This document shows positions 28,049 through 36,232 of a stretch of 64,000 bases of DNA, piece after piece. Within the stretch, counting starts at the first letter, position 1. Each line of letters starts with the position of its first letter. The DNA is from Longitalea arenae (lineage in GTDB: Bacteria > Bacteroidota > Bacteroidia > Chitinophagales > Chitinophagaceae), in contig NZ_JAFFJX010000002.1 of assembly GCF_016924755.1 (NCBI RefSeq), positions 186,001 through 250,000 on the forward strand, written 5' to 3'. A program made the position numbers and the translations under genes. Under the pieces are notes generated by a model that made no database searches, was not told the DNA's origin, and saw only the letters and a program-made list of their open reading frames with translations.

Positions 28049-28079
28049 CAAAAGTAACACTTTTTGGCCCGGCCGGAAA
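28049..28079 (-). promoter_or_regulatory. Promoter of the rRNA methyltransferase gene, leaderless
   Basis: Minus strand TTT (28079-28077), a 20-bp spacer, then TACTTTTG (28056-28049), a full match to TAnnTTTG. Only 5 bp separate it from the ATG at 28043, so transcription would start at or next to the start codon. Confidence 0.6.
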
Positions 28080-28085
28080 CGAAGA

Positions 28086-28110
28086 AGCCGCCCTGTTAAA
28101 ACAGGACGGC
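28086..28110 (-). terminator. Terminator of the second SusCD operon
   Basis: GCCGCCCTGTT (28087-28097) pairs with AACAGGACGGC (28100-28110) with a 2-nt loop region, 33 bp past the SusD stop, and is followed on the minus strand by TTCTTCGTTT. Its tail overlaps the -33 region of the next gene's promoter. Confidence 0.75.
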
Positions 28111-28142
28111 CTTATATAGCCTATCTTCTTTTGTGCGGAAGA

Positions 28143-29981
28143 TCAATACCCAATATTCTGCTTCAGGTTGATCTTTCCGGTTGCATTCTCAATATCTATC
28201 TGCTGTTGCGGGATGGGGTAATATTCATTCTTTTTAGGCGTGAACGCAGCCTGCTGGTTGATCTTGAAGATCGTAGGGCGTTGTTTCTCTGCGGTGGCAA
28301 AGGCGTTCAATTCAGGCGCCATCACCGTTCCCGTGCCATTATCCCAGCGGGCCAGGTCAAAGAAACGATGGCCTTCCATCGCCAGCTCCAGCTTTCTTTC
28401 AAAACGAATGGCCTTTAACGCAAAACTCTTATTGCCGAATGCACCTGCGGGATACAAGCCGATCTTGTAATTGTCGGCCGGCGTTGTCCTGGTGATATAC
28501 CTGCCACTGCCGGCGTCGTAATCGCTGTTTCTGTACACCCAGCCGTTCACATCAGCCGCCCGTGAACGAACAAAGTTAACATAGGCAAGCGCTTTGTCGG
28601 CACTGCCCACCTCAATTTCACATTCCGCTGCCCACAGTAATACATCGGCAAAACGAATGAGGTTTACGTTGTTGGCAGTGATCTGTGTGGGCCCCCAAAA
28701 GCTGGTTTCGGTTGAGGATAACAGGTTTTGCTGTGCTTTGGCATAGGCATTCTTTTTCGGACTGAAATATCCATTGGTGGCCTGATCGCGGATCCAGGTG
28801 TTCTGCGGCGTTGGCCCCCAGTCGAGATAAGGAATGCCCGGGCGGCCCATGGTCCAGTCGATCCGCGGATCGAGTGTACCCGCATAAGGTGCGCTTGGGT
28901 CGCTGACATTCGGCGCATTGTTAAAATCATCGAAGAGCGGCAATCCATCAGCATTGGTTTTATAAGAATTGGCCAATGACATGGTGGGATTATTAAAACC
29001 ACAACATCCACCGGGCCCTGCACTGTTAGGGAAGTTCAGGGCATCGCCATGGTTACCATTGGTTCCCGAACCATCGTTTACCGAAGCCTGGTAGGCAAAA
29101 ATAGATTCTGCACTGTTATCAGTAGCCGCATTAAAGTTGTCTTCAAAATTTACCAGCCTGTACGGCTTGCCATTGGCTGTTTGTCCGTTGCCGGAACCGC
29201 CATACGCGGCCGGAATGATCTTATCGAACTGCGCTTTTGCCTGCGCATATTTATGCTGATACAAATAGATCTTTCCCAGGTAAGCAATGGCGGCCGACTT
29301 GTTGGCCCTTCCTGCCTGCGGCTGGGTTTCCGGCAGATTGTCTACCGCAAACTGCAGATCGGCTTCTATTTTGGGCCAGATATTTATAAAATTACCGGCG
29401 TCATCGATATTGGGTACATTGGTATTTTTTGCAGCAGTGGTGATCGTTTCATCTACAAAAGGCACATTGTTCCACATTTTCTTTACTTCAAAATGAAAAT
29501 GGCCGCGCAGAAAACGTGCTTCGCCCTCCATTACTTTTTTCTCTGTGTCTGTCATATCGGTCACCTTGGGCAATACCCGCAGTACTTCATTGGCACGTTG
29601 AGCGCCATCATACATGGCCTGCCATTTTTGGTTAAAATAAGGGTTGTTGGTATTATAGGCCCAGGTCTCAATTTGTACAATATCGCCCTGGTCGCTAGGC
29701 GTAGAACCTTTGTAAGAATCGCCACCGGCGACACTGCCGAATACCCAGTTCGATGGACCGGAAGCCCAGTTGTTACCAGCCGCTCCACCCATGCCGCCAA
29801 TCATATGATAGGCGCCAATAAGCAATCCGCTTGCACCTGCCCGGTTTGTTAACTGATCAGGGTTAAAGGCGCCCAATGGATCTTTGTCGAGAAAATTTTT
29901 GCTGCAGGAAGCAATGATCAGTAACAGCGTCATTAATGAGATCGCTGCTGTAGATCTATTTGGAAAAGGATTTCGTTTCAT
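28143..29981 (-). CDS. SusD/RagB-like nutrient-binding lipoprotein
   Basis: 612 residues with lipobox LLIIASC then SKNFLDKDPLGAF, the standard SusD opening. The core has GEARFLRGHFHFEVKKMWNNVPFVDE and PNIDDAGNFINIWPKIEADL; the C-terminus has IRFERKLELAMEGHRFFDLARWDNG and YYPIPQQQIDIENATGKI. Binds a ligand at the cell surface and passes it to the SusC partner 18 bp upstream. A Gly/Cys-rich loop (GPGGCCGFNNP) near residue 330 is unusual. No enzymes lie next to it. Confidence 0.95.
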   Translation of the reverse strand: MKRNPFPNRSTAAISLMTLLLIIASCSKNFLDKDPLGAFNPDQLTNRAGASGLLIGAYHMIGGMGGAAGNNWASGPSNWVFGSVAGGDSYKGSTPSDQGDIVQIETWAYNTNNPYFNQKWQAMYDGAQRANEVLRVLPKVTDMTDTEKKVMEGEARFLRGHFHFEVKKMWNNVPFVDETITTAAKNTNVPNIDDAGNFINIWPKIEADLQFAVDNLPETQPQAGRANKSAAIAYLGKIYLYQHKYAQAKAQFDKIIPAAYGGSGNGQTANGKPYRLVNFEDNFNAATDNSAESIFAYQASVNDGSGTNGNHGDALNFPNSAGPGGCCGFNNPTMSLANSYKTNADGLPLFDDFNNAPNVSDPSAPYAGTLDPRIDWTMGRPGIPYLDWGPTPQNTWIRDQATNGYFSPKKNAYAKAQQNLLSSTETSFWGPTQITANNVNLIRFADVLLWAAECEIEVGSADKALAYVNFVRSRAADVNGWVYRNSDYDAGSGRYITRTTPADNYKIGLYPAGAFGNKSFALKAIRFERKLELAMEGHRFFDLARWDNGTGTVMAPELNAFATAEKQRPTIFKINQQAAFTPKKNEYYPIPQQQIDIENATGKINLKQNIGY

Positions 29982-29999
29982 TTTGCTTTGATTTCAGTG

Positions 30000-32900
30000 T
30001 TAAAAAGACAGGTTTACACCCACGTTGTAATTCTTCTGATTGGAGGGATAGTTACCAAAGTCGATCCCGAAGTTGGTATTATCGCGGAGGTTCGATGTGG
30101 TTAACTCAGGATCGAGGCCGGTATATTTTGTAATGGTGAACAGGTTGGCGGCCTGCACGTATACCCTGAGCCGTTCAATGCCCAGCTTTTTGATCCTGGC
30201 TGTTGGAATATTATAACCCAGTACCATCGACTTACAACGCAGGAAGGAACCATCTTCCAGGTAATAGGAGCTGAACTGTGTGGTGGTACTGAAGTTAGCG
30301 CCCCGTTCGAGCCGGGGCACTTTGGCATTCAGCTTCGTGGGCGTCCATGAATTGTAAACCGCATCTTTACTGATAGCACCATCGAAAACCTGGGGGAAAT
30401 CAGTCCAGTAACGAACATAGTTGATCACATCATTCCCAACCGATGTATAAAAGAAAGCTGAGAAATCAAATCCTTTATAAGAAGCGTCGATGTTCAAACC
30501 GGCGGTGAATTTGGGATTGGGGTTACCAAAAAATACGCGGTCATCGGCATCTATTTTACCATCGCTATTGGCATCCTGGAACTTCAGCCGGCCGGGCGCA
30601 GCTGCTTCCTGCACGGGCGACTTGCTTACGTCGTCGGCACTTTGGAACAGCCCTATCACTTTATATCCATAGAATGCACCCAATGCCTGGCCTGGTTGCA
30701 AACGCGAGAAAGCACCAAAGCGATTGGAACCTGTACTTACCTGGTCGTAATACTTGATACCTTCGGGCAAACTTTTCACTTCATTCTTATAGGAGGTGAA
30801 GGTACCGGTAATATCGAACCTGAACTCATCGATGTTACCATGATAGGTAGCCGCAATATCAATACCCGTGTTCTGAATATTGCCTGCATTCACAAAGGCC
30901 GCAGTAGCGCCACCGCCGGTTGCCGGCGCCAGTGGGCGGAAGAGCAGTCCACTAATGGCTTTCTTATACCATTCAAATGAAAGCGATAATTTATTATCCA
31001 GCGCAACCGCATCGAAACCTATGTTGGTAATAATATCTTCTTCCCAGGTAGTGGCCCTGTTACCATTCTGGCTGGCATAGATACCGAGTGCAGAAGTATT
31101 ATTGGCGCCGTTTATATCATAATAGGAATTCGCAGCGATCTGGCTGTAGAGATCGAATGCATTGGTGGGGTTGATATTACTGATGGAACCCAGCTTGCCC
31201 CAGCCGCCGCGTAATTTCAACTCATTTAACCAGCCGATGGTGCCAAAAAATGATTCGCGGGAAATGCGCCAGCCTGCGGTCACGCTCGGGAATACACCCC
31301 AGCGCTGGCTTTCATCAAAGACCGAAGAGCCATCCCGGCGCAGGGTACCGCTCAGCAAATACTTATCATCAAAGTTATAATCGACCCGGCCGAACTGTGA
31401 ATACAGGGCAGTTTGTACGGGTGTGGCTGGATTGTTACCATCGATGCCAATGCCGTTATTGATGCTCAGGTTACCTGTTACCTGGCCGCTGGGGGGACCG
31501 AACAACAAGGTCCACAAGCTGGGACTCACGGTAAGGTTTCCGGCATTGGTCAGGGGGTAATTGGTGCGTTGCCCGAAAAAGCCCCGTTGGTAATTTTCTA
31601 TAGCTTCGGTTCCCACCAACACTTTCAGGTTGTGATTGCCGAAAGTATTGTTGTAGGTTAAAGTGTTTGTCCATGTCCAGCTGCTATTGTACATCGAGAA
31701 CTCGGTAAAGCTGTTGGGATTTTTATTGTTCTCGGCATTTTCGTAGGAAGTATAATTAAAGATGTGCCAGTAGCGGTTATCGAAGAAACCACCGAAGCTG
31801 GTGCGGGCAGTAAAATGTTTTAACAGATCAACTTCTGCAAACACGTTACCCTGCACCTGCCAGTCATTATCCTTGTTATTGGCGGTGCGTTTCAAATTGG
31901 CTACGGGGTTCTGCGCATTGCCCAGGCCTTGTGAGCCGGTTCCGGCAAAATTGCCCATGATATCATACACGGGGATCAGCGGGCTTTCTCGATAGCTATG
32001 CGAAATGGGATTGCCTTCATTCTGGTTACCGTTGGTCAATCCCGGGTTCTGCCGGTAGAACACATAGGCATTTTCTCCAATGCGGATCTTGTTGTTCAAA
32101 TTAAAGGTGGTGTTGATGCGGGCCGAATACCTTTTTAAATAAGTTTCTATCAGGGTACCCTGCTGATCGAAATAGCCGACCGACAAAAAGAAGGTCGATC
32201 GGTCGTTGCCCGATGATACCGCCAGGTTATGACTGGTGATGGGCGCAGGTTTGAAGATCTCATGAAACCAGTCGGTGCCCTGTTTGTTTGTTTTGGTGAT
32301 CTGGTTCTCGTACAGTTTGTACGTGGAAGGATCGGTGTTTGGATCACCTTCCATGGCAGCAGTAGGTGTAATATAATCAGGAATGACCGGTGTTTGCCCG
32401 GTGCCCAACTGTTTATGCCCGGGTGTGAGGCCGCTGTTGATATAGCCCTGCTGGATGGCATTGGCGGTTTCCTGGGTGTTGGCAATATTGAACCCGTCTT
32501 TCAATGGCCTTTGTGTACCATAATAGGCATCGTAGTTCACGCGTACTTTGCCTGTTCTGCCCCGCCTGGTGGTAATGACAATTACGCCATTGGAGCCACG
32601 CACGCCGTATATCGCAGCAGCGCCGGCATCTTTCAATACCTGAATAGACTCAATGTCGTTCACGTTCAGGTCGTGCATGGTACCTTGTGTACCGTCGATG
32701 ATCACCAGCGGATCTGTTGAGCCTACCGAGGTGATGCCGCGCACCCTGATATTACTGTTACTGCCAGGCATACCCGAGGTAACCACGGTTACGCCCGCGG
32801 CCTGGCCTTGTAAAGCCTTTTCAGGGGTACCGGTGGGGATCTGCCGCATGTTATCTACCTCCACCACGGCCACAGAACCGGTTATATCTTTTTTCCGCTG

Positions 32901-33245
32901 GGCGGTATAACCGGTGATGACGACCTCGTTCAGGTTGGAGGTAGTTGTTTTTAAAGAAACGGTCAGCGTAAGATTATTGCCTACCGGCAATTCCCTTGAC
33001 TCGAAGCCAACGGAAGAGAAGACCAACACTGCAGCAGTATTGGGAACGCCGATAGAAAATGAACCTTCTGCATTGGTTTGTGTAGCAACGTTTGAGCCTT
33101 TCACCGTTACTGTAGCGCCTGTAATGGGCTGATTGTTGGAGTCAGTTACTTTGCCCGAAATGGTTTTTAATTGGGCAAGCATCGTTGTGGCCGGTAATAG
33201 CAATAGAATGGCTAGCCACAACCTAACAGTTAGCTTTGAGGGCAT
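30000..33245 (-). CDS. SusC/RagA TonB-dependent transporter
   Basis: 1081 residues. Signal peptide (ends TMLAQ), carboxypeptidase-D-like domain (ISGKVTDSNNQPITGATVTV), SusC plug (ALQGQAAGVTVVTSGMPG, VIIDGTQGTMHDLNVNDI, VLKDAGAAAIYGVRGSNGVI) and a long beta-barrel ending NYNVGVNLSF. Unlike the other SusC in this window it has no STN domain and no adjacent sigma/anti-sigma genes, so it must be controlled by another regulator. Forms a lid-barrel importer with the SusD encoded 18 bp downstream. Substrate unknown. Confidence 0.96.
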   Translation of the reverse strand: MPSKLTVRLWLAILLLLPATTMLAQLKTISGKVTDSNNQPITGATVTVKGSNVATQTNAEGSFSIGVPNTAAVLVFSSVGFESRELPVGNNLTLTVSLKTTTSNLNEVVITGYTAQRKKDITGSVAVVEVDNMRQIPTGTPEKALQGQAAGVTVVTSGMPGSNSNIRVRGITSVGSTDPLVIIDGTQGTMHDLNVNDIESIQVLKDAGAAAIYGVRGSNGVIVITTRRGRTGKVRVNYDAYYGTQRPLKDGFNIANTQETANAIQQGYINSGLTPGHKQLGTGQTPVIPDYITPTAAMEGDPNTDPSTYKLYENQITKTNKQGTDWFHEIFKPAPITSHNLAVSSGNDRSTFFLSVGYFDQQGTLIETYLKRYSARINTTFNLNNKIRIGENAYVFYRQNPGLTNGNQNEGNPISHSYRESPLIPVYDIMGNFAGTGSQGLGNAQNPVANLKRTANNKDNDWQVQGNVFAEVDLLKHFTARTSFGGFFDNRYWHIFNYTSYENAENNKNPNSFTEFSMYNSSWTWTNTLTYNNTFGNHNLKVLVGTEAIENYQRGFFGQRTNYPLTNAGNLTVSPSLWTLLFGPPSGQVTGNLSINNGIGIDGNNPATPVQTALYSQFGRVDYNFDDKYLLSGTLRRDGSSVFDESQRWGVFPSVTAGWRISRESFFGTIGWLNELKLRGGWGKLGSISNINPTNAFDLYSQIAANSYYDINGANNTSALGIYASQNGNRATTWEEDIITNIGFDAVALDNKLSLSFEWYKKAISGLLFRPLAPATGGGATAAFVNAGNIQNTGIDIAATYHGNIDEFRFDITGTFTSYKNEVKSLPEGIKYYDQVSTGSNRFGAFSRLQPGQALGAFYGYKVIGLFQSADDVSKSPVQEAAAPGRLKFQDANSDGKIDADDRVFFGNPNPKFTAGLNIDASYKGFDFSAFFYTSVGNDVINYVRYWTDFPQVFDGAISKDAVYNSWTPTKLNAKVPRLERGANFSTTTQFSSYYLEDGSFLRCKSMVLGYNIPTARIKKLGIERLRVYVQAANLFTITKYTGLDPELTTSNLRDNTNFGIDFGNYPSNQKNYNVGVNLSF

Positions 33246-34087
33246 AATGATGATTTTTGTGTAATGTTTGGTTGTGAAAATGTGTAAACTAAATATACCT
33301 ATTAATCGAGTTCGCTGATGTAAAAAATCACGCTTTCCGGGAGCCGTTAGTTACAGAAAAGAGCCATCAGTTTTTTAATATGTTTTAGGTGTTGAGAATT
33401 AATCTGTATAACGTAACGTATATCAGTAAGCTGTTTTTTGTTATCAAAGAACCCGGATTAAAAATATTTTATTTAGAGAAAGAAGCGAACCTAAATGCTG
33501 CAACCGGTGAAAAAAAGGTTAGTATCTGTTAAAGATGTATTGTGCTATAGATTGTTTTGCATGAAGCACAATACATAGCTGCATGTTGAATGTGAAAGCA
33601 AGCGTATTTCTAACTTAATGTTTTTGGCCCGCACTGGGGGCTCCGGGTTCAGGCCTCTGACCTCCGGCTTCCTGCTTCTGCTTCCTGCTTCAGACTTCCG
33701 GTTTCAGGCTACCGACTTCGGATTTTGTTCATCAAACATTTTACTTTATACTTCTGACTTCCGGCTGCCAGCCTCCAACTTCCGGTTGCCGGACTGTATC
33801 TTTGCACCCCGCTCGGGTGTGCCAATTTTTTGTGAGTGCGGCAACAGCGGCAGGAACCGGTCTTTTTCTCACCTGCCGGGTTGGAAATAAGACATTTTGG
33901 CTTGCCCGGGCGCACTGGCAAAATAATTGACACATATGTGTTTACCAGTGAAAAATGGTATTTTTAGCGCTGTTCAACGGGCAGCGCCCTGTTTGACGTA
34001 AAAAAGCCTTCTGACGACAGTTGGGAAGGCCGCTTTTGACCGTCATTATTTCAGTTTAGAAAGCGAAAAAACTTGTAAGCGATAGTT
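33246..34087. other. Long intergenic region between susC and grpE with CTTCCGG repeats
   Basis: No credible gene. About 33640-33795 is a word-repeat patch made of CTTCCGG, CTTCTGAC, CTTCCTG and CAGGCT-type words; its reverse complement (CAGAAGC, CCGGAAG) is the family found inside dnaX. Upstream, a TATATTTA (around 33290) may be the -7 box of susC. Near grpE lie ACACATATGTGT (palindrome, about 33931-33942) and a small hairpin GCGCTG/CAGCGC (33967-33972 with 33982-33987). Confidence 0.6.
33999..34037. terminator. Bidirectional terminator-like hairpin before grpE
   Basis: GCCTTC (34006-34011) pairs with GAAGGC (34025-34030) with a 13-nt loop, and A/T runs lie on both sides. No gene visibly ends here, so it may instead be a leader structure of grpE. 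Confidence 0.3.
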
Positions 34088-34654
34088 ATGGCAGATAACG
34101 AAAAAAACACCGTGAACCGTGAAAACGGTACCAATGCAGAAATGGACACTAATACCGAGGAAACCGTCAGTGGGTCATCACAAGTTAACGAACCGGTTGC
34201 CAGCGAAGATGAAACGGAGAAATTGAAAGCTGAGATCACAGAGCTGAAAGACAAGTACTTGAGACAGGTTGCCGAGTTTGAGAATTTCAAAAGACGCACT
34301 GCCAAGGAACGGATAGAAATGATACAGACCGCCGGCAAAGAGGTGATCACTTCCCTGCTGGAAGTGCTGGATGACTGTGACCGGGCTGAAAAGCAATTGC
34401 AGGCCAGTGACAATCAGCCCCTGAAAGAAGGGATTCAACTGGTATTTAATAAGTTGAGAGCTACGATGCAGGGCAAGGGCGTAAAACCCATGCAAACCAT
34501 TGGAACAGATTTCAACCCCGATCAGCATGAAGCGATCACTGAGATCCCGGCTCCGAGCGAAGAGCTGAAAGGCAAGGTGGTTGATGAAGTGCAGAAAGGG
34601 TATTATATGAATGATAAAATTATAAGATTCGCGAAAGTGGTAGTGGGGAAATAA
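34088..34654 (+). CDS. grpE: Nucleotide exchange factor GrpE
   Basis: 188 residues. A disordered acidic N-terminus (about 1-45) is followed by the long coiled coil (EKLKAEITELKDKYLRQVAEFENFKRRTAKE) and the beta-domain with the GrpE signature (KPMQTIGTDFNPDQHEAI, GYYMNDKIIRFAKVVVGK at the C-terminus). It releases ADP from DnaK in the heat-shock chaperone cycle. dnaJ follows on the same strand, with a 219-bp gap filled by an inverted word-repeat. dnaK itself is not in the window. Confidence 0.97.
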   Translation: MADNEKNTVNRENGTNAEMDTNTEETVSGSSQVNEPVASEDETEKLKAEITELKDKYLRQVAEFENFKRRTAKERIEMIQTAGKEVITSLLEVLDDCDRAEKQLQASDNQPLKEGIQLVFNKLRATMQGKGVKPMQTIGTDFNPDQHEAITEIPAPSEELKGKVVDEVQKGYYMNDKIIRFAKVVVGK

Positions 34655-34870
34655 TGAGATAATTCGATAATGTGATAATTTGATAATGCGTTTATGCGAT
34701 TCCTCGTGAACGCCGGGCGGAAAACCTGAAATTTTCAGAGCAGTTGCACAGAGACCCATTATCAAATTATCGAATCATCACATTATAACATTGGTTCGGA
34801 ATCAGCACATTAGCACATTGTTTACCCGAATTATCACATTAGCAAATCAGCACATCAGCACATTATATTT
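34655..34870. repeat. Inverted word-repeat island between grpE and dnaJ
   Basis: Begins at the base after the grpE stop. Left arm 34655-34690 (GATAATTCGATAATGTGATAAT) and right arm about 34757-34869 (CATTATCAAATTATCG, ATCAGCACATTAGCACATTG, ATCACATTAGCAAATCAGC). The words are inverted copies around a core of about 65 bp, which suits a long hairpin in a grpE-dnaJ transcript. The right arm ends 4 bp before the dnaJ ATG. Confidence 0.85.
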
Positions 34871-34873
34871 TAT

Positions 34874-36031
34874 ATGTCGACTAAAAGAGATTATTACGAA
34901 ATATTAGGGGTTGCCAAAGGCGCTTCTGCGGATGAAATTAAAAAAGCATACCGCAAGGTAGCCATGCAATATCACCCTGACCGTAACCCGGGCGATAAAG
35001 CCGCCGAAGAAAAGTTCAAGGAGGCTGCCGAAGCGTACGAGGTATTGAGCGACGCCGACAAGCGGGCTCAGTATGATCGCTTTGGCCATGCCGGCGTACA
35101 GGGCAATGGTCGCGGCTATAGTGGAGCTTCGAATATGGAAGATATCTTCAGCCAGTTTGGAGATATTTTCGGCGATGATATTTTCGGTAGCTTTTTTGGC
35201 GGCGGTGGCGGCAGAAGAGGCGGTCAGCGGATGCGCGGCGTTCGCGGCAGCAACCTGCGCATAAAGATCAAACTCACCTACGAAGAAATTGCGAAAGGCG
35301 TTACCAAACAGGTTAAAGTAAAAAAACATGTACCCTGTAACACCTGTCATGGCAGCGGCGCAAAGGATAATGGCAGCGTTCAAACCTGTAGCACCTGCGG
35401 TGGCAGCGGACAGGTTCGGCGAGTTTCCAATACTTTCCTGGGCCAGATGCAAACAGTTACTACCTGTCCGGCCTGTAACGGGGAAGGTACTACCATAACC
35501 GCCAAATGCGGCAGCTGTAAAGGAGAAGGCAGGGTGTATGGCGAAGAAACGGTTACGCTCGATATTCCGGCCGGTGTACAGGAAGGAATGCAGCTTAGCC
35601 TGGGCGGCCGGGGTAATGCCGGCGAACGCGGCGGTCCTCCCGGCGATCTCATTGTTTTAATTGAAGAAGAACAACATAAAGAATTGCATCGCGATGGATT
35701 GAATGTGGCCTATGAGCTGCATATCTCCTTCCCCGATGCCTGCTTTGGAACTTCCGTGGAAGTGCCTACAATTGATGGTAAAGCACGCATTAAAATACCG
35801 GCGGGCACGCAAAGCGGAAAGATCTTCCGGTTGAAAGGCAAAGGCTTTCCCGGTGTGAACTCTTATGAAAAAGGGGATCAGTTGATCTATGTAAATGTGT
35901 GGACGCCGCAGAATCTCACGGCCGATGAAAAAGCCATGCTGGAGAAAATGAATGGCTCACCCAATTTCAAACCACAACCTGAAAAGTCGGATAAGAGCTT
36001 TTTTGATAAGGTGCGGGAAATGTTCAGCTAA
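34874..36031 (+). CDS. dnaJ: Chaperone protein DnaJ
   Basis: 385 residues, full length. J domain about 1-70 with HPD (YHPDRNPGD), glycine/phenylalanine segment ([16 protein letters not shown]), then four CxxCxGxG zinc repeats ([32 protein letters not shown]) and the C-terminal substrate-binding region. Co-chaperone that delivers clients to DnaK and stimulates its ATPase. The final Ser codon and the stop codon (AGC TAA at 36026-36031) lie inside the repeat word AGCTAATGTGC, so the end of the gene is formed by the repeat. Confidence 0.98.
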   Translation: MSTKRDYYEILGVAKGASADEIKKAYRKVAMQYHPDRNPGDKAAEEKFKEAAEAYEVLSDADKRAQYDRFGHAGVQGNGRGYSGASNMEDIFSQFGDIFGDDIFGSFFGGGGGRRGGQRMRGVRGSNLRIKIKLTYEEIAKGVTKQVKVKKHVPCNTCHGSGAKDNGSVQTCSTCGGSGQVRRVSNTFLGQMQTVTTCPACNGEGTTITAKCGSCKGEGRVYGEETVTLDIPAGVQEGMQLSLGGRGNAGERGGPPGDLIVLIEEEQHKELHRDGLNVAYELHISFPDACFGTSVEVPTIDGKARIKIPAGTQSGKIFRLKGKGFPGVNSYEKGDQLIYVNVWTPQNLTADEKAMLEKMNGSPNFKPQPEKSDKSFFDKVREMFS

Positions 36032-36232
36032 TGTGCTGATGTGCTAATTAGCTAATGTGCTAATGGAACTACTGTGCGGCATGCCGGCAAAATTCCGTTA
36101 GCACATTTTGTTTTGTATTTAATTAGCCCATCGCTTGCGTGTATTTCATTAGCATATCAGCACATCAGCTAATCAGCACATCGCTTGCGTGTATTTCATT
36201 AGCACATCAGCACATCAGCTAATTATCACATT
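36029..36232. repeat. Inverted word-repeat island with a 50-bp direct duplication
   Basis: Left arm from the dnaJ stop to about 36066 (TAATGTGCTGATGTGCTAATTAGC). Right arm about 36139-36232 (ATTAGCATATCAGCACATCAGC). Within the right part a 50-bp unit beginning TCGCTTGCGTGTATTTCATT occurs twice in tandem (36131-36180 and 36181-36230) with few changes. The arm reaches into the convergent VWA gene, whose stop (TCA at 36226-36228, plus strand) is part of the word TTATCACATTAT. Confidence 0.88.

Noticed and set aside
29049-29852. 267-aa plus-strand ORF
   Set aside because: It is antisense to the second SusD gene, with no domain and no start signal.
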